Origin: Paracoccaceae bacterium
Lineage (GTDB): Bacteria > Pseudomonadota > Alphaproteobacteria > Rhodobacterales > Rhodobacteraceae
Length of the DNA: 64,000 nt
Assembly (NCBI GenBank): GCA_024742695.1
Contig: JANSXY010000007.1
Span: forward strand, 62,001-126,000
Direction: 5' to 3'
Each line of letters starts with the position of its first letter. Position 1 is the stretch's first letter. The translations under genes and the position numbers were made by a program. Below the pieces are notes generated by a model. The model was not told the DNA's origin, did no database searches, and saw only the letters and a program-made list of their open reading frames with translations. Of this stretch, positions 36,491 to 43,323 are shown piece after piece.

Positions 36491-36496
36491 AAATAA
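34646..36496 (+). CDS. Reverse transcriptase of Abi/UG type (probable anti-phage enzyme)
   Basis: A 616-residue protein. Residues about 20-300 form a reverse transcriptase palm and fingers: motif [11 protein letters not shown] with Asp166, GLPQ at 217-220, the catalytic FMDD at 252-255 (in [10 protein letters not shown]), and motif D LNSSKT at 284-289. From about 310 the protein is predicted all-helical with repeated short helices, like the alpha-repeat tail of AbiA/AbiK and UG reverse transcriptases. There is no intron maturase domain. Start is GTG at 34646, the first usable codon in the frame, with AAGAG upstream. It overlaps the end of convergent lepA by 29 bases. I could not assign it to a numbered DRT group. 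Confidence 0.82.
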   Translation: MRSPKFQYQIKKLNAIFAERRLRDYWKGSVRKQLARQPFLDLIDHRDFDADIRFRITRLRGRIADATYAPSAPKVYLVEKSKGLCRQMLSIGPEDLLVLEVLSRVVFHQIKKRAPSRNAFFEPDTGNFRKRLSNLESEYGAFASWKKFQLQVFQFARENRYVITADVANFYAFINFTHLRNIVAGLGSVDEGYLDLLIFTLRKLGWTPDYMPDLGIGLPQIESAAPRVLAHSMLFEVDRLVVDRSGVNYARFMDDMDFGAESVAVAKSIVRDVDLTLQARSLRLNSSKTRIMTAKEAFSHFCIRENSKLSTLERRLEQTTSVVARRALAAHLRARYEMWWRPGAGRAPDRGNARFFSGNGGKILKWTWRLLIEAGSDIPDEDLIWCIKNEPALRSLAFQHLSRTANAEDAISRLLHYILRGNFVDDAALLSFARFVANSCIAPSVAVVKNLRLVNRVFLQNVNVGWMASAIVALKVLPLDELLSVAQQGADRARADDWAARVLAGLYPRFARSPYELKYIDLVRSIENSQADSVLNHNMKLAMEKAYAKRHEYYLSRPNSSLPLGISFPKALQILCLKKTLRSLRSTQRSWPVTLFWLRTRSSKLGVTNHPSSTQK

Positions 36497-38267
36497 ACGC
36501 CTCCTGCGGGATCTCCACCTTCCCGAACTGGCGCATCTTCTTCTTGCCAGCCTTCTGCTTTTCCAGCAGCTTCTTCTTCCGCGTCACGTCGCCGCCGTAG
36601 CATTTCGCCGTCACGTCCTTGCGCATCGCGGCGATGGTTTCGCGGGCGATCACCCGGCCGCCGATCGCCGCCTGCACGGGGATCTTGAACATGTGCCGGG
36701 GGATCAGGTCCTTCAGCTTTTCGCACATCACCCGGCCGCGCGCCTCGGCCCGGTCGCGGTGGACCATGATCGACAGCGCGTCCACCGGTTCCTCGTTCAC
36801 CAGGATCGACATCTTGACGAGGTTGTCCTCGCGGTAGCCGGTGATCTGGTAGTCGAAGCTGGCGTAGCCCCGCGTCACCGATTTCAGCCTGTCGTAGAAG
36901 TCGAACACCACCTCGGCCAGCGGCAGGTCGTAGACCACCATCGCGCGGTTGCCGGCATAGGTCAGGTCCGCCTGGATGCCGCGGCGGTCCTGGCACAGCT
37001 TCAGCACGTCGCCCAGGAACTCGTCGGGCACCATGATCGTGGCGTTGATCCTGGGTTCCTCGATATGGTCGACGTAGGTGAGGTCGGGCATGTCGGCGGG
37101 GTTGTGCAGATCGCGCACCTCGCCGTCCTTCATGTGCAGCTTGAACACCACCGAGGGCGCGGTGGTGATCAGGTCGAGGTCGTATTCGCGTTCCAGCCGG
37201 TCGCGCACCACCTCGAGGTGCAAAAGCCCGAGGAAGCCGCAGCGGAAGCCGAAGCCCAGCGCGGCCGAGGTTTCCATCTCGTAGCTGAACGAGGCGTCGT
37301 TCAGCGCCAGCTTCTCGATCGCGTCCCTCAGCGCCTCGAAATCGGCGGCATCGACCGGGAACAGGCCGCAGAACACCACCGGCTGCGCCGGCTTGAAGCC
37401 CGGCAGCGGTTTCTCGCAGCCCTTCTTCTCATGCGTGATCGTGTCGCCCACGCGGGTGTCGCGCACCTGCTTGATCGAGGCGGTGAAGACGCCGATCTCG
37501 CCGGGCCCCAGTTCCGCGATGTCGACCATCTTGGGTTTCAGCACCGCCAGCTTGTCGATCCCGTAGATCGCGCCGGTCTGCATCATCCGGATCCGGTCGC
37601 CCTTGCGGATCACGCCGTCCATCACCCGGATCATCACCACGACGCCGAGATAGGGGTCGTACCACGAATCCACCAGCATCGCCTTCAGGGGCGCGGCGCG
37701 GTCGCCCTTCGGCGCGGGCAGGCGGGTGACGATCGCCTCCAGCACCTCGGGGATGCCAAGGCCGGTCTTGGCGGAAATCGGGATCGCCTCGGACGCGTCG
37801 ATGCCGATCACGTCCTCGATCTGCTCCTTCACCCGGTCGGGTTCGGCGGCGGGCAGGTCGATCTTGTTCAGCACCGGCACGATCTCGTGATCCGCGTCGA
37901 TCGCCTGGTAGACATTGGCCAGCGTCTGCGCCTCGACCCCCTGGGTGGCGTCGACCACCAGAAGCGAGCCTTCGACCGCGCGCATCGAGCGGCTGACCTC
38001 GTAGGCGAAATCCACGTGGCCGGGCGTATCGATCAGGTTCAGCACATAGGTCTTGCCGTCCTTCGCGGGATACTCGATCCGCACGGTGTTGGCCTTGATC
38101 GTGATGCCGCGCTCGCGTTCGATATCCATCGCGTCCAGCAGCTGGGCCTTCATGTCGCGTTCGGCCACGGTGCCGGTCAGCTGGATCAGCCGGTCGGCCA
38201 GCGTGGATTTGCCGTGGTCGATATGCGCCACGATCGAGAAGTTGCGGATCTGCGAAAGCTCGGTCAT
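36468..38267 (-). CDS. lepA: Elongation factor 4 (LepA), back-translocating GTPase
   Basis: A 599-residue ribosome-binding GTPase, exactly the usual length. G1 is AHIDHGKST at 14-22, and DTPGHVDF and NKIDLPAA follow; the C-terminal [21 protein letters not shown] is the LepA-specific domain. ATG at 38267 gives the standard [15 protein letters not shown] start; the frame is open far upstream but carries nothing conserved. The gene ends in two stops in a row (TAG TAA). Its last 29 bases are also read, on the other strand, by the reverse transcriptase gene, and no terminator separates the two. Confidence 0.98.
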   Translation of the reverse strand: MTELSQIRNFSIVAHIDHGKSTLADRLIQLTGTVAERDMKAQLLDAMDIERERGITIKANTVRIEYPAKDGKTYVLNLIDTPGHVDFAYEVSRSMRAVEGSLLVVDATQGVEAQTLANVYQAIDADHEIVPVLNKIDLPAAEPDRVKEQIEDVIGIDASEAIPISAKTGLGIPEVLEAIVTRLPAPKGDRAAPLKAMLVDSWYDPYLGVVVMIRVMDGVIRKGDRIRMMQTGAIYGIDKLAVLKPKMVDIAELGPGEIGVFTASIKQVRDTRVGDTITHEKKGCEKPLPGFKPAQPVVFCGLFPVDAADFEALRDAIEKLALNDASFSYEMETSAALGFGFRCGFLGLLHLEVVRDRLEREYDLDLITTAPSVVFKLHMKDGEVRDLHNPADMPDLTYVDHIEEPRINATIMVPDEFLGDVLKLCQDRRGIQADLTYAGNRAMVVYDLPLAEVVFDFYDRLKSVTRGYASFDYQITGYREDNLVKMSILVNEEPVDALSIMVHRDRAEARGRVMCEKLKDLIPRHMFKIPVQAAIGGRVIARETIAAMRKDVTAKCYGGDVTRKKKLLEKQKAGKKKMRQFGKVEIPQEAFISALKMDG

Positions 38268-38382
38268 GCCGGCGATATGATCGGGAAACCGGGGCGGGTC
38301 AAGCGGCGGCGCGGGGCGGCGATCTTGACGCGCCGCGCGGGCCGCGCGATGCAGGGGCGCAGGCGGTTGCGGAGGCCCGGAC

Positions 38383-38580
38383 ATGAAGCTGTCGATCCCC
38401 GAGATGAGCTGCGGCCATTGCAAGGCCGTCGTCGAACAGGCCATCGCCACGGCCGCCCCCGGCGCGACGGTCGCGGTGGACCTGGCGGCGCGCAGCGTCA
38501 CCGTGACCGGGGCGGCGGCGGCCGACCCGATCCTCGCCGCGCTGGCGGCCGAGGGCTACCCGGCGACGGTGGCAGGGTAG
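38383..38580 (+). CDS. Heavy-metal-associated domain protein (CopZ-like copper chaperone)
   Basis: A 65-residue single HMA domain with the metal site MSCGHCK (Cys10 and Cys13) after the first strand and the usual [12 protein letters not shown] strand pattern. It would bind Cu(I) in the cytosol and hand it to a P-type ATPase. It is a one-gene unit, divergent from lepA, with GGAGG-type sequence ahead of the ATG (gcggaggcccggac). It is one of three copper-related genes within 3 kb, with the PCuAC gene and its neighbour. Confidence 0.92.
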   Translation: MKLSIPEMSCGHCKAVVEQAIATAAPGATVAVDLAARSVTVTGAAAADPILAALAAEGYPATVAG

Positions 38581-38596
38581 GGCGGCGGCGCGGGCG

Positions 38597-40207
38597 CTAC
38601 AGGTCCAGCCGGCCCTGCCGGGTCGCATCCTCCTCGCGCCGGGCCTTCGGCGCGTCGTCGCGCGCCAAAGGCAGCCGGATCGCGCGGTCGCGCAGCGCCA
38701 TCGCCTGTTCCACCGTGACCAGTTGCAGGCGCGGCACCGGGGCGAAGCCGTCGATCTCGACATGCCCGGCGGCGGCGGCCTCTGCCCGCATGCCCTTGTT
38801 GGGTTCCTCCAGCGACAGGAACACGCCGATATCGGCGCCGTGGCGTTCCAGCGCGCCGCGCAGCCGGGCGACCTGCGGGGTGCCCACCTTGCCCGATTTG
38901 ACCTCGACGATGGCGCGGCGCTCGGGCTTGCCGAAGTAAAGGTTGCCGTCGATCCCGCCGTCGCCGCTGCGTTTCGTGGGCTTCGCGTCGACGAGGCTGA
39001 GCGCCCATTTCTCGAACTCGTGGTAATAGCGCGGGTCCACCCGGCCGCGATGGGCGAGGTCGCGCGCGCCCGACAGGTCTTGCGGGGTGCCGTGGGTGTC
39101 GAAGGCGATACCGGGAAAGGCGTCGCGCAGGCGTTTCTCGATCAGGCCGATGGCCAGGTGGGTGACGTCGATGCCGATCCAGCGGCGATCCATCTTCTGG
39201 GCGGCATGAACACTGGTGCCGCAGCCGCAGAACGGGTCCAGCACCACGTCGCCGGGGTTGGACGAGGCGGCGAGGATGCGTTCCAGCAGGGCGACGGGTT
39301 TCTGGGTGGGGTAGCCGAGGCGTTCTTGGGCTTGGGAGTTGAGCGGCGGGATGTCCTGCCAAATGTTGCCAACTACCTCGCCGGGTTGCTCATCTAGGTA
39401 TCTTTTTAGATACGGTGTGCCACTCCTCGACCAATACAGTCGGTTGTCGGCGTCCAGCTCCTCAAGCTTTTCTCTCTTTACCCGCCATCCATACGGTGGC
39501 GTGAAACCACTATATTCATAAGACAGATTAGGACGAGGCCCCATGCTCTGAGAGCGAATTATGTTGTCGTGCCTGTGGCGCCCCCGCTTGTCTTCATGCC
39601 TGTAGTGGCTTTTGATGTAGCTTTCTGCGTGAGGTTGGAACTGGCTGTTCCAAACAGCGCCCTCACATTTCACAAAGAAGAGGATCGTGTCCGTCTCGTG
39701 ACTGAAGCGCCCTTTCGTATCACTGTGCGCTGTTGTTCTTTTCCAGATCACTTCATTCCGAAAATTCCGCGCCCCGAACACCGCATCCAGCAATATCTTC
39801 AGGTAATGGCTCGCCGTCGGGTCGCAGTGCAGGTACAGGCTCCCCGTCGGCTTCAGCACCCGGTGCAGTTCCAGCATCCGCACCGCCATCATCGCCAGGT
39901 AGGCCATCATGTCGTTGTCGCCCAGGAACGCCCGCATCGCGCGCAGCATCTCGCCCGCGTCGGACCCGGAATGCAGCACGTCGCGATAGGCCGCCTCCGC
40001 CGCCTCGCCCCAGTGCCAGGTATCGTCGAACGCCTCGATCTGCGCGGCGCTGTCGCGCCCCGTCGGGCCCTTGAACAGCACGTTGTAGCTGGCATTCGAA
40101 TTGAACGGCGGGTCGAGGTAGATCAGGTCCACCGTTTCGTCGCCGATCTCGTTGCGCAACACGTCAAGGTTGTCGCCGTAGTAAAGGTGGTTCCTCGTCA
40201 CGCGCAC
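38597..40207 (-). CDS. DNA methyltransferase fused to Mrr-like nuclease domain
   Basis: A 536-residue protein. The methyltransferase has motif IV first (YLDPPF, 30-35) and the SAM motif later (DPFCGCGTS, 324-332), the beta-class order of adenine-N6 or cytosine-N4 enzymes. The C-terminal part carries SGDGGIDG (414-421) and IVEVKSG (433-439), a D...ExK nuclease core as in Mrr. Start is uncertain: GTG at 40207 has AGGTAG upstream; GTG at 40222 or 40201 would also fit. Residues about 148-287, the expected target-recognition part, are coded by DNA of about 50% GC, unlike both flanks. It could be a one-gene restriction-modification system or a methyltransferase with an accessory domain. Confidence 0.85.
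   Translation of the reverse strand: MRVTRNHLYYGDNLDVLRNEIGDETVDLIYLDPPFNSNASYNVLFKGPTGRDSAAQIEAFDDTWHWGEAAEAAYRDVLHSGSDAGEMLRAMRAFLGDNDMMAYLAMMAVRMLELHRVLKPTGSLYLHCDPTASHYLKILLDAVFGARNFRNEVIWKRTTAHSDTKGRFSHETDTILFFVKCEGAVWNSQFQPHAESYIKSHYRHEDKRGRHRHDNIIRSQSMGPRPNLSYEYSGFTPPYGWRVKREKLEELDADNRLYWSRSGTPYLKRYLDEQPGEVVGNIWQDIPPLNSQAQERLGYPTQKPVALLERILAASSNPGDVVLDPFCGCGTSVHAAQKMDRRWIGIDVTHLAIGLIEKRLRDAFPGIAFDTHGTPQDLSGARDLAHRGRVDPRYYHEFEKWALSLVDAKPTKRSGDGGIDGNLYFGKPERRAIVEVKSGKVGTPQVARLRGALERHGADIGVFLSLEEPNKGMRAEAAAAGHVEIDGFAPVPRLQLVTVEQAMALRDRAIRLPLARDDAPKARREEDATRQGRLDL
39349..39766. other. AT-rich patch within the methyltransferase gene
   Basis: Counts of 28/60, 30/60 and 30/60 G+C at 39361, 39481 and 39601 (60-base lines) contrast with about 65-70% on either side. 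The patch corresponds to residues about 148-287, between the NFRNEVIWKRT and NIWQDIPPLN blocks, where target-recognition domains of beta-class enzymes lie. This suggests exchange of the recognition section by recombination. Confidence 0.7.
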
Positions 40208-40327
40208 ACCGTCTACCTGCACCTTTCGGCAGGATAGCGGCTGCGCGCCTGCGATCAAGCCCGCGTGGGGCCGGTTGACCTTGCCGCGCGGCGCGCCATG
40301 ATCCCGGCGGGCGGAACGGAGGTGGCG

Positions 40328-40636
40328 ATGCGGGCGGTTGTCTTGGCGGCGGTGATCGGGACGGGTGCGGTACCGGCCCTGGCCGGGCAGATCGAAAGCG
40401 CCTGCCTGCTGTCGGACCGCGCCGGCGGCGACCGGGCGCTGTGCGCCTGCATCCAGACCGTCGCCGACCGGATGCTCACCCAGGCCGACCAGCGCGACGT
40501 GGCGCGGTTCTTCCGCGACCCGGAACGCTCGCACGACATGAAGCTGCGCGACGATGCGCGGGCCGAGGCGTTCTGGGCCCGGTTCTCGGAATTCGGTGCC
40601 GCCGCCGAAAGCGCCTGCGCCCCCGGCGGCGGCTGA
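40328..40636 (+). CDS. Small exported protein of unknown function
   Basis: A 102-residue protein with a clear signal peptide (MRAVVLAAVIGTGAVPALAG). The mature part is rich in charged residues and has four Cys (IESACLLS, ALCACIQ, ESACAPG) that may form two disulphides. The RADQRDVARFFRDPERSHDMK-like stretch resembles a conserved family in Rhodobacterales sometimes misnamed arginine transporter. GGAGGTGGCG precedes the ATG. It is divergent from the methyltransferase and convergent with the PCuAC gene. Confidence 0.78.
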   Translation: MRAVVLAAVIGTGAVPALAGQIESACLLSDRAGGDRALCACIQTVADRMLTQADQRDVARFFRDPERSHDMKLRDDARAEAFWARFSEFGAAAESACAPGGG

Positions 40637-40639
40637 TCC

Positions 40640-41155
40640 TCAGTTCGAGTCCTGCATCTGGCCGTGGCCGTTGCCATGGCCCATGCCCTGCTGCATCTGG
40701 CCGCCCATCATCGGCTTGCGTTCCAGGTCTACCGGGATCTCCAGCGTGATGTCGCCGGCCTTCTCGAAGGTCAGCGTGACCGCGACCGTGTCGCCATGTT
40801 GCAGCGACCGGTTGAGGCCCATGAACATCACGTGGTCGCCGCCGCGCGCCAGCGCGTGGCTGCCGCCGGCGGGAATGGCGAAGCCGTCCTCGACCTCGAT
40901 CATCTTCATCACGCCGTTGGCGTCGGCCTGGTGGGTGTGCAGTTCCACCCGCGCGGCGATGTCCGAGGCGGCGGCGACCAGCCGGTCATCCTCGGCCCCG
41001 TGGTTCTCGATCACCATGAAGGCGGCGCCGGATTTCGACATCATCGTCGAAACGCGGGCATAGGGATCGGTGACGGTGATCGTGTCGGCGGCGAAGGCCG
41101 GCAGGGCGAAGGCGGCCGCGGCGGTCGCGGCCAGGAAGGTGGTGCGAAGGATCAT
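40640..41155 (-). CDS. Periplasmic copper chaperone PCu(A)C
   Basis: A 171-residue protein that carries Cu(I) in the periplasm, typically for the CuA site of cytochrome c oxidase. The signal peptide ends near residue 22 (ALPAFAAD). Candidate copper ligands lie in ELHTHQADANGVMKMIEVED (71-90) and GGDHVMFMGL (105-114). The Met/His-rich tail (MMGGQMQQGMGHGNGHGQMQ) offers further copper sites and is longer than in many relatives. AGGAGAGAC precedes the ATG. It ends three bases from the convergent exported-protein gene. Confidence 0.94.
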   Translation of the reverse strand: MILRTTFLAATAAAAFALPAFAADTITVTDPYARVSTMMSKSGAAFMVIENHGAEDDRLVAAASDIAARVELHTHQADANGVMKMIEVEDGFAIPAGGSHALARGGDHVMFMGLNRSLQHGDTVAVTLTFEKAGDITLEIPVDLERKPMMGGQMQQGMGHGNGHGQMQDSN

Positions 41156-41190
41156 CTGTCTCTCCTGTCTGAACGTGGAATATCCGGGGT

Positions 41191-41562
41191 TCAGACAGGC
41201 AACGGGGGGCCGCGGGCGGCGGGGCGCGGGGCATCGCCGCCGCGCGCCGTGGCGGGTTCGGGCAGGCCGGGCGCGCGCCGGGCGGTATCGGGGGGCGTCA
41301 GGATGACGGGCGCCAGCGGCGGCGCGGCCAGCATCGCCAGCACCATGTCGGGGCAGATATGCGCCGGGCCGGTCGGGTTGCCCTCGGCATCCACCGCGAT
41401 GACGGTGACGCCGAGGCCGGTGCAGATCACGATCTCGCCGGCCACCCGCGCCTGGCCGCGCGCCACCGCCATCGTCAGGCTGGTGGCCGCGACGATCAGG
41501 GCCAGCGACAGGGCCAGAAGGCTGCGGGCGGGGCGGCGTGTCATCACGCGCGATATAGCCAT
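41191..41562 (-). CDS. Small membrane-anchored or exported protein upstream of PCuAC
   Basis: A 123-residue protein with an N-terminal hydrophobic segment (SLLALSLALIVAATSLTMAVA), two Cys (VICTGLG, HICPDM) and a Pro-rich tail. It resembles short proteins found beside copper genes in Rhodobacterales and perhaps DUF2946, but no motif is decisive. It lies 35 bases before the PCuAC gene on the same strand and probably shares its transcript, so a copper role is inferred. ATG at 41562 or at 41544; neither has a good ribosome site. Confidence 0.65.
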   Translation of the reverse strand: MAISRVMTRRPARSLLALSLALIVAATSLTMAVARGQARVAGEIVICTGLGVTVIAVDAEGNPTGPAHICPDMVLAMLAAPPLAPVILTPPDTARRAPGLPEPATARGGDAPRPAARGPPLPV

Positions 41563-41606
41563 GGCCGGGGGCGGCTGAAAAGCGGCAGTTCAGCGCAGGC
41601 CCGAAC

Positions 41607-41634
41607 GAAAACGGCCCCGCGGGGGCGGGGCCGT
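41607..41634 (-). terminator. Intrinsic terminator of rpmB
   Basis: ACGGCCCCGC-four bases-GCGGGGCCGT is a perfect ten-base-pair stem 22 bases after the rpmB stop. On the minus strand it is followed by TTTTCG, so it looks like an ordinary Rho-independent terminator, the clearest in the window. Confidence 0.85.
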
Positions 41635-41655
41635 CGCATCGCGGTGCGGTCTGGC

Positions 41656-41943
41656 TCAGGCGGCCGACTGCGCCTTCTGGATGTCTTTCTTGAGCTTCAG
41701 CGCGCGGGGGCTGAGCTCATCGTCCTTGGCCTTCATCAGGAACGCGTCCAGCCCGCCCCGGTGATCGACCGAGCGCAGCGCGGCGGCCGAGATGCGCAGC
41801 TTGACCGGCTGGCCCAGCACGTCCGACAGCAGCGTCACGTCGGTCAGGTTCGGCAGGAACCGCCGGCGGGTCTTGTTGTTGGCATGGCTCACGTTGTTGC
41901 CCGTCATCGGGCCCTTGCCGGTCAGTTCGCAGACGCGCGACAT
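41656..41943 (-). CDS. rpmB: 50S ribosomal protein L28
   Basis: A 95-residue ribosomal protein. [33 protein letters not shown] is the L28 signature. Cys5 is present without the second Cys needed for a zinc ribbon, the usual zinc-free form in this group. It is a single-gene unit with its own terminator; no rpmG (L33) lies beside it. Confidence 0.98.
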   Translation of the reverse strand: MSRVCELTGKGPMTGNNVSHANNKTRRRFLPNLTDVTLLSDVLGQPVKLRISAAALRSVDHRGGLDAFLMKAKDDELSPRALKLKKDIQKAQSAA

Positions 41944-42110
41944 GGGTGTCTTCCTCTATCCGCTAGGCGGGCTTGCGCGCCGCCTGGCCCAAACATGCGG
42001 GGCGCCCCGTGGACGCCCCCGAATTCCGTCGGCGCGAATTAGCCGCTCTGCCCGGCCCCGTCAAGCGATTCATCCCCGGCCGCTGCCGGCGGCGCCGGCA
42101 CCGAACGGAT

Positions 42111-42138
42111 GGACCCGCCCGGCGCACCGGGCGGGTCC
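42111..42138. terminator. Strong hairpin after the VPLPA-CTERM gene
   Basis: GGACCCGCCCGG-CGCA-CCGGGCGGGTCC is a perfect twelve-base-pair stem starting 22 bases past the VPLPA-CTERM gene's stop on the minus strand. No U-tract follows on that strand. It probably ends or stabilises that transcript. Confidence 0.6.
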
Positions 42139-42160
42139 GTGTTTCGCGGTGATCCGCCGG

Positions 42161-42544
42161 TCAGGCGCGGGCGCGACGCTTGTAGCGGCGCAGCGCGGCG
42201 AGGCCGCCGAACGCGGTGAGCAGCAGCACGCCGCCCGCTGGCAGCGGCACGGCCGATGGCGTCACCTCGGTCACGGACTTGCCGCCGCCGGTTCCGTGTT
42301 CCTTCAGAACCTGGCCGACGAAGCTGTGCAGGCTGGCCTTGCAGCCCGCCTTGCCCTTGCCGTCGCAGAACCGCTTGACCTGCCACTGCCACTGCATCCC
42401 GTGCTTGGACACGAGCTGGTCGAAAACGGGCTGCGACATCGTCCGCAGCTTTTCACCCTTGAAGTCGAAGTCATGATACGTGGCGGCCGAGGCCGCCGTG
42501 CCCATGAAGGTCGCCACGATGGCGACGGACAGAAACCTGATCAT
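42161..42544 (-). CDS. VPLPA-CTERM sorting-domain protein
   Basis: A 127-residue secreted protein. Signal peptide MIRFLSVAIVATFMGTAASA; a small body with two Cys (RFCDGKGKAGCKA) and many Lys and His; then the sorting tail VPLPAGG at 99-105, a hydrophobic helix (VLLLTAFGGLAAL) and the basic end RRYKRRARA. This tail, a PEP-CTERM variant, is cut and perhaps attached by an exosortase encoded elsewhere. The body was not recognised. ATG at 42544 is preferred (GATGGG upstream); an ATG four codons earlier is possible. The 5' flank is locally AT-rich. Confidence 0.85.
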   Translation of the reverse strand: MIRFLSVAIVATFMGTAASAATYHDFDFKGEKLRTMSQPVFDQLVSKHGMQWQWQVKRFCDGKGKAGCKASLHSFVGQVLKEHGTGGGKSVTEVTPSAVPLPAGGVLLLTAFGGLAALRRYKRRARA

Positions 42545-42830
42545 CCAAATACCCATCTCAAAAAACAACAAATGCGGATTCGCGGCAAAGCCGACAAAGC
42601 CCCATCGAAATGATGCCAGAGGACCGCCGCGCGTCATCGTAAACACTTCGTGAACGGGCGCGGGCGACCGGGCCGCCCGCGGCGCGCTTTGCGCGGCGTG
42701 GTGAAGTCTGCTACCCCTTCCTGCAGTGCCAATGCGCCGGCCGGCCAAGGTCGCCCGCATCCCGCCCGCACCCGCAAGAACCCGCGACGAAGCGGCCTTG
42801 CCGAACCCATCGACATCACAGGATCCAACC

Positions 42831-43262
42831 ATGACCCATGCCGCCAAGGCCGGAGACACGCTGCGCATTCACTACACGGGCCGCCTTGAGGACGGCACGG
42901 TGTTCGACAGTTCCGAGGGCCGCGACCCGCTGGAATACACCGCCGGCAGCGGCGAGATCATTCCCGGCCTCGACCGGGGCGTGATCGGCATGGCGGTGGG
43001 CGATACCCGGCAGGTCACGGTGGCCCCCGAAGACGCCTACGGCCCGCGCGACGAGGCGCGCGTCCAGACCGTCCCGCGCGAGGCGATCCCCGATCACATT
43101 CCCACCGATCCGGGAACCCAGCTGTCGGCGCAGATGCAGGACGGCCAGACCGTGCAACTGGTGGTGACGAACCGCACCGACAGCCATGTCGAGCTGGACG
43201 CCAACCACCCGCTGGCCGGTAGGGTGCTGACCTTCGACGTGGAACTGGTGGAGATCGGCTGA
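42831..43262 (+). CDS. FKBP-type peptidyl-prolyl isomerase (SlyD-like)
   Basis: A 143-residue cytosolic isomerase and chaperone. The FKBP core is LRIHYTGRLEDGTVFDSSEGRDPLEY and IIPGLDRGVIGMAVGDTRQVTVAPEDAYG, and the IF-domain insert lies between about residues 70 and 125, as in SlyD; the His-rich tail of E. coli SlyD is absent. Start at 42831 is the only ATG just before the conserved part; its ribosome site is weak. Divergent from the VPLPA-CTERM gene across a 286-base gap that holds both promoters and no other feature that I recognise. Confidence 0.93.
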   Translation: MTHAAKAGDTLRIHYTGRLEDGTVFDSSEGRDPLEYTAGSGEIIPGLDRGVIGMAVGDTRQVTVAPEDAYGPRDEARVQTVPREAIPDHIPTDPGTQLSAQMQDGQTVQLVVTNRTDSHVELDANHPLAGRVLTFDVELVEIG

Positions 43263-43267
43263 ACGAA

Positions 43268-43298
43268 GGCCGCGCTGCGCGGCATCCGCCGCGCGGCC
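43268..43298. terminator. Hairpin between convergent FKBP and aspS genes
   Basis: GGCCGCGC (43268-43275) and GCGCGGCC (43291-43298) pair perfectly around a 15-base loop that can itself fold in part. It lies in the 61-base gap between the two convergent stops. No U-tract. Confidence 0.45.
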
Positions 43299-43323
43299 AG
43301 CCGCCGCGGCTCAGTCCCGCAGC

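Noticed and set aside
34646-36496. Reverse transcriptase as a retron, group II intron or diversity-generating element
   Set aside because: No maturase or intron ribozyme features, no convincing msr-msd structure, and no template/variable repeat pair were seen; the helical C-terminal half fits Abi/UG enzymes better.
34521-36500. Direct repeats marking insertion of the islet
   Set aside because: Only weak matches were found (TTTGGCAACAA and TTTGGCAAGAA inside the left edge; CTCCTGTG and CTCCTGCG at the two ends); none is long enough to be called an attachment site.
36285-38939. Open frame of 884 codons on the plus strand opposite lepA
   Set aside because: Long His/Val/Arg runs and no motif; lepA on the other strand is complete and conserved.
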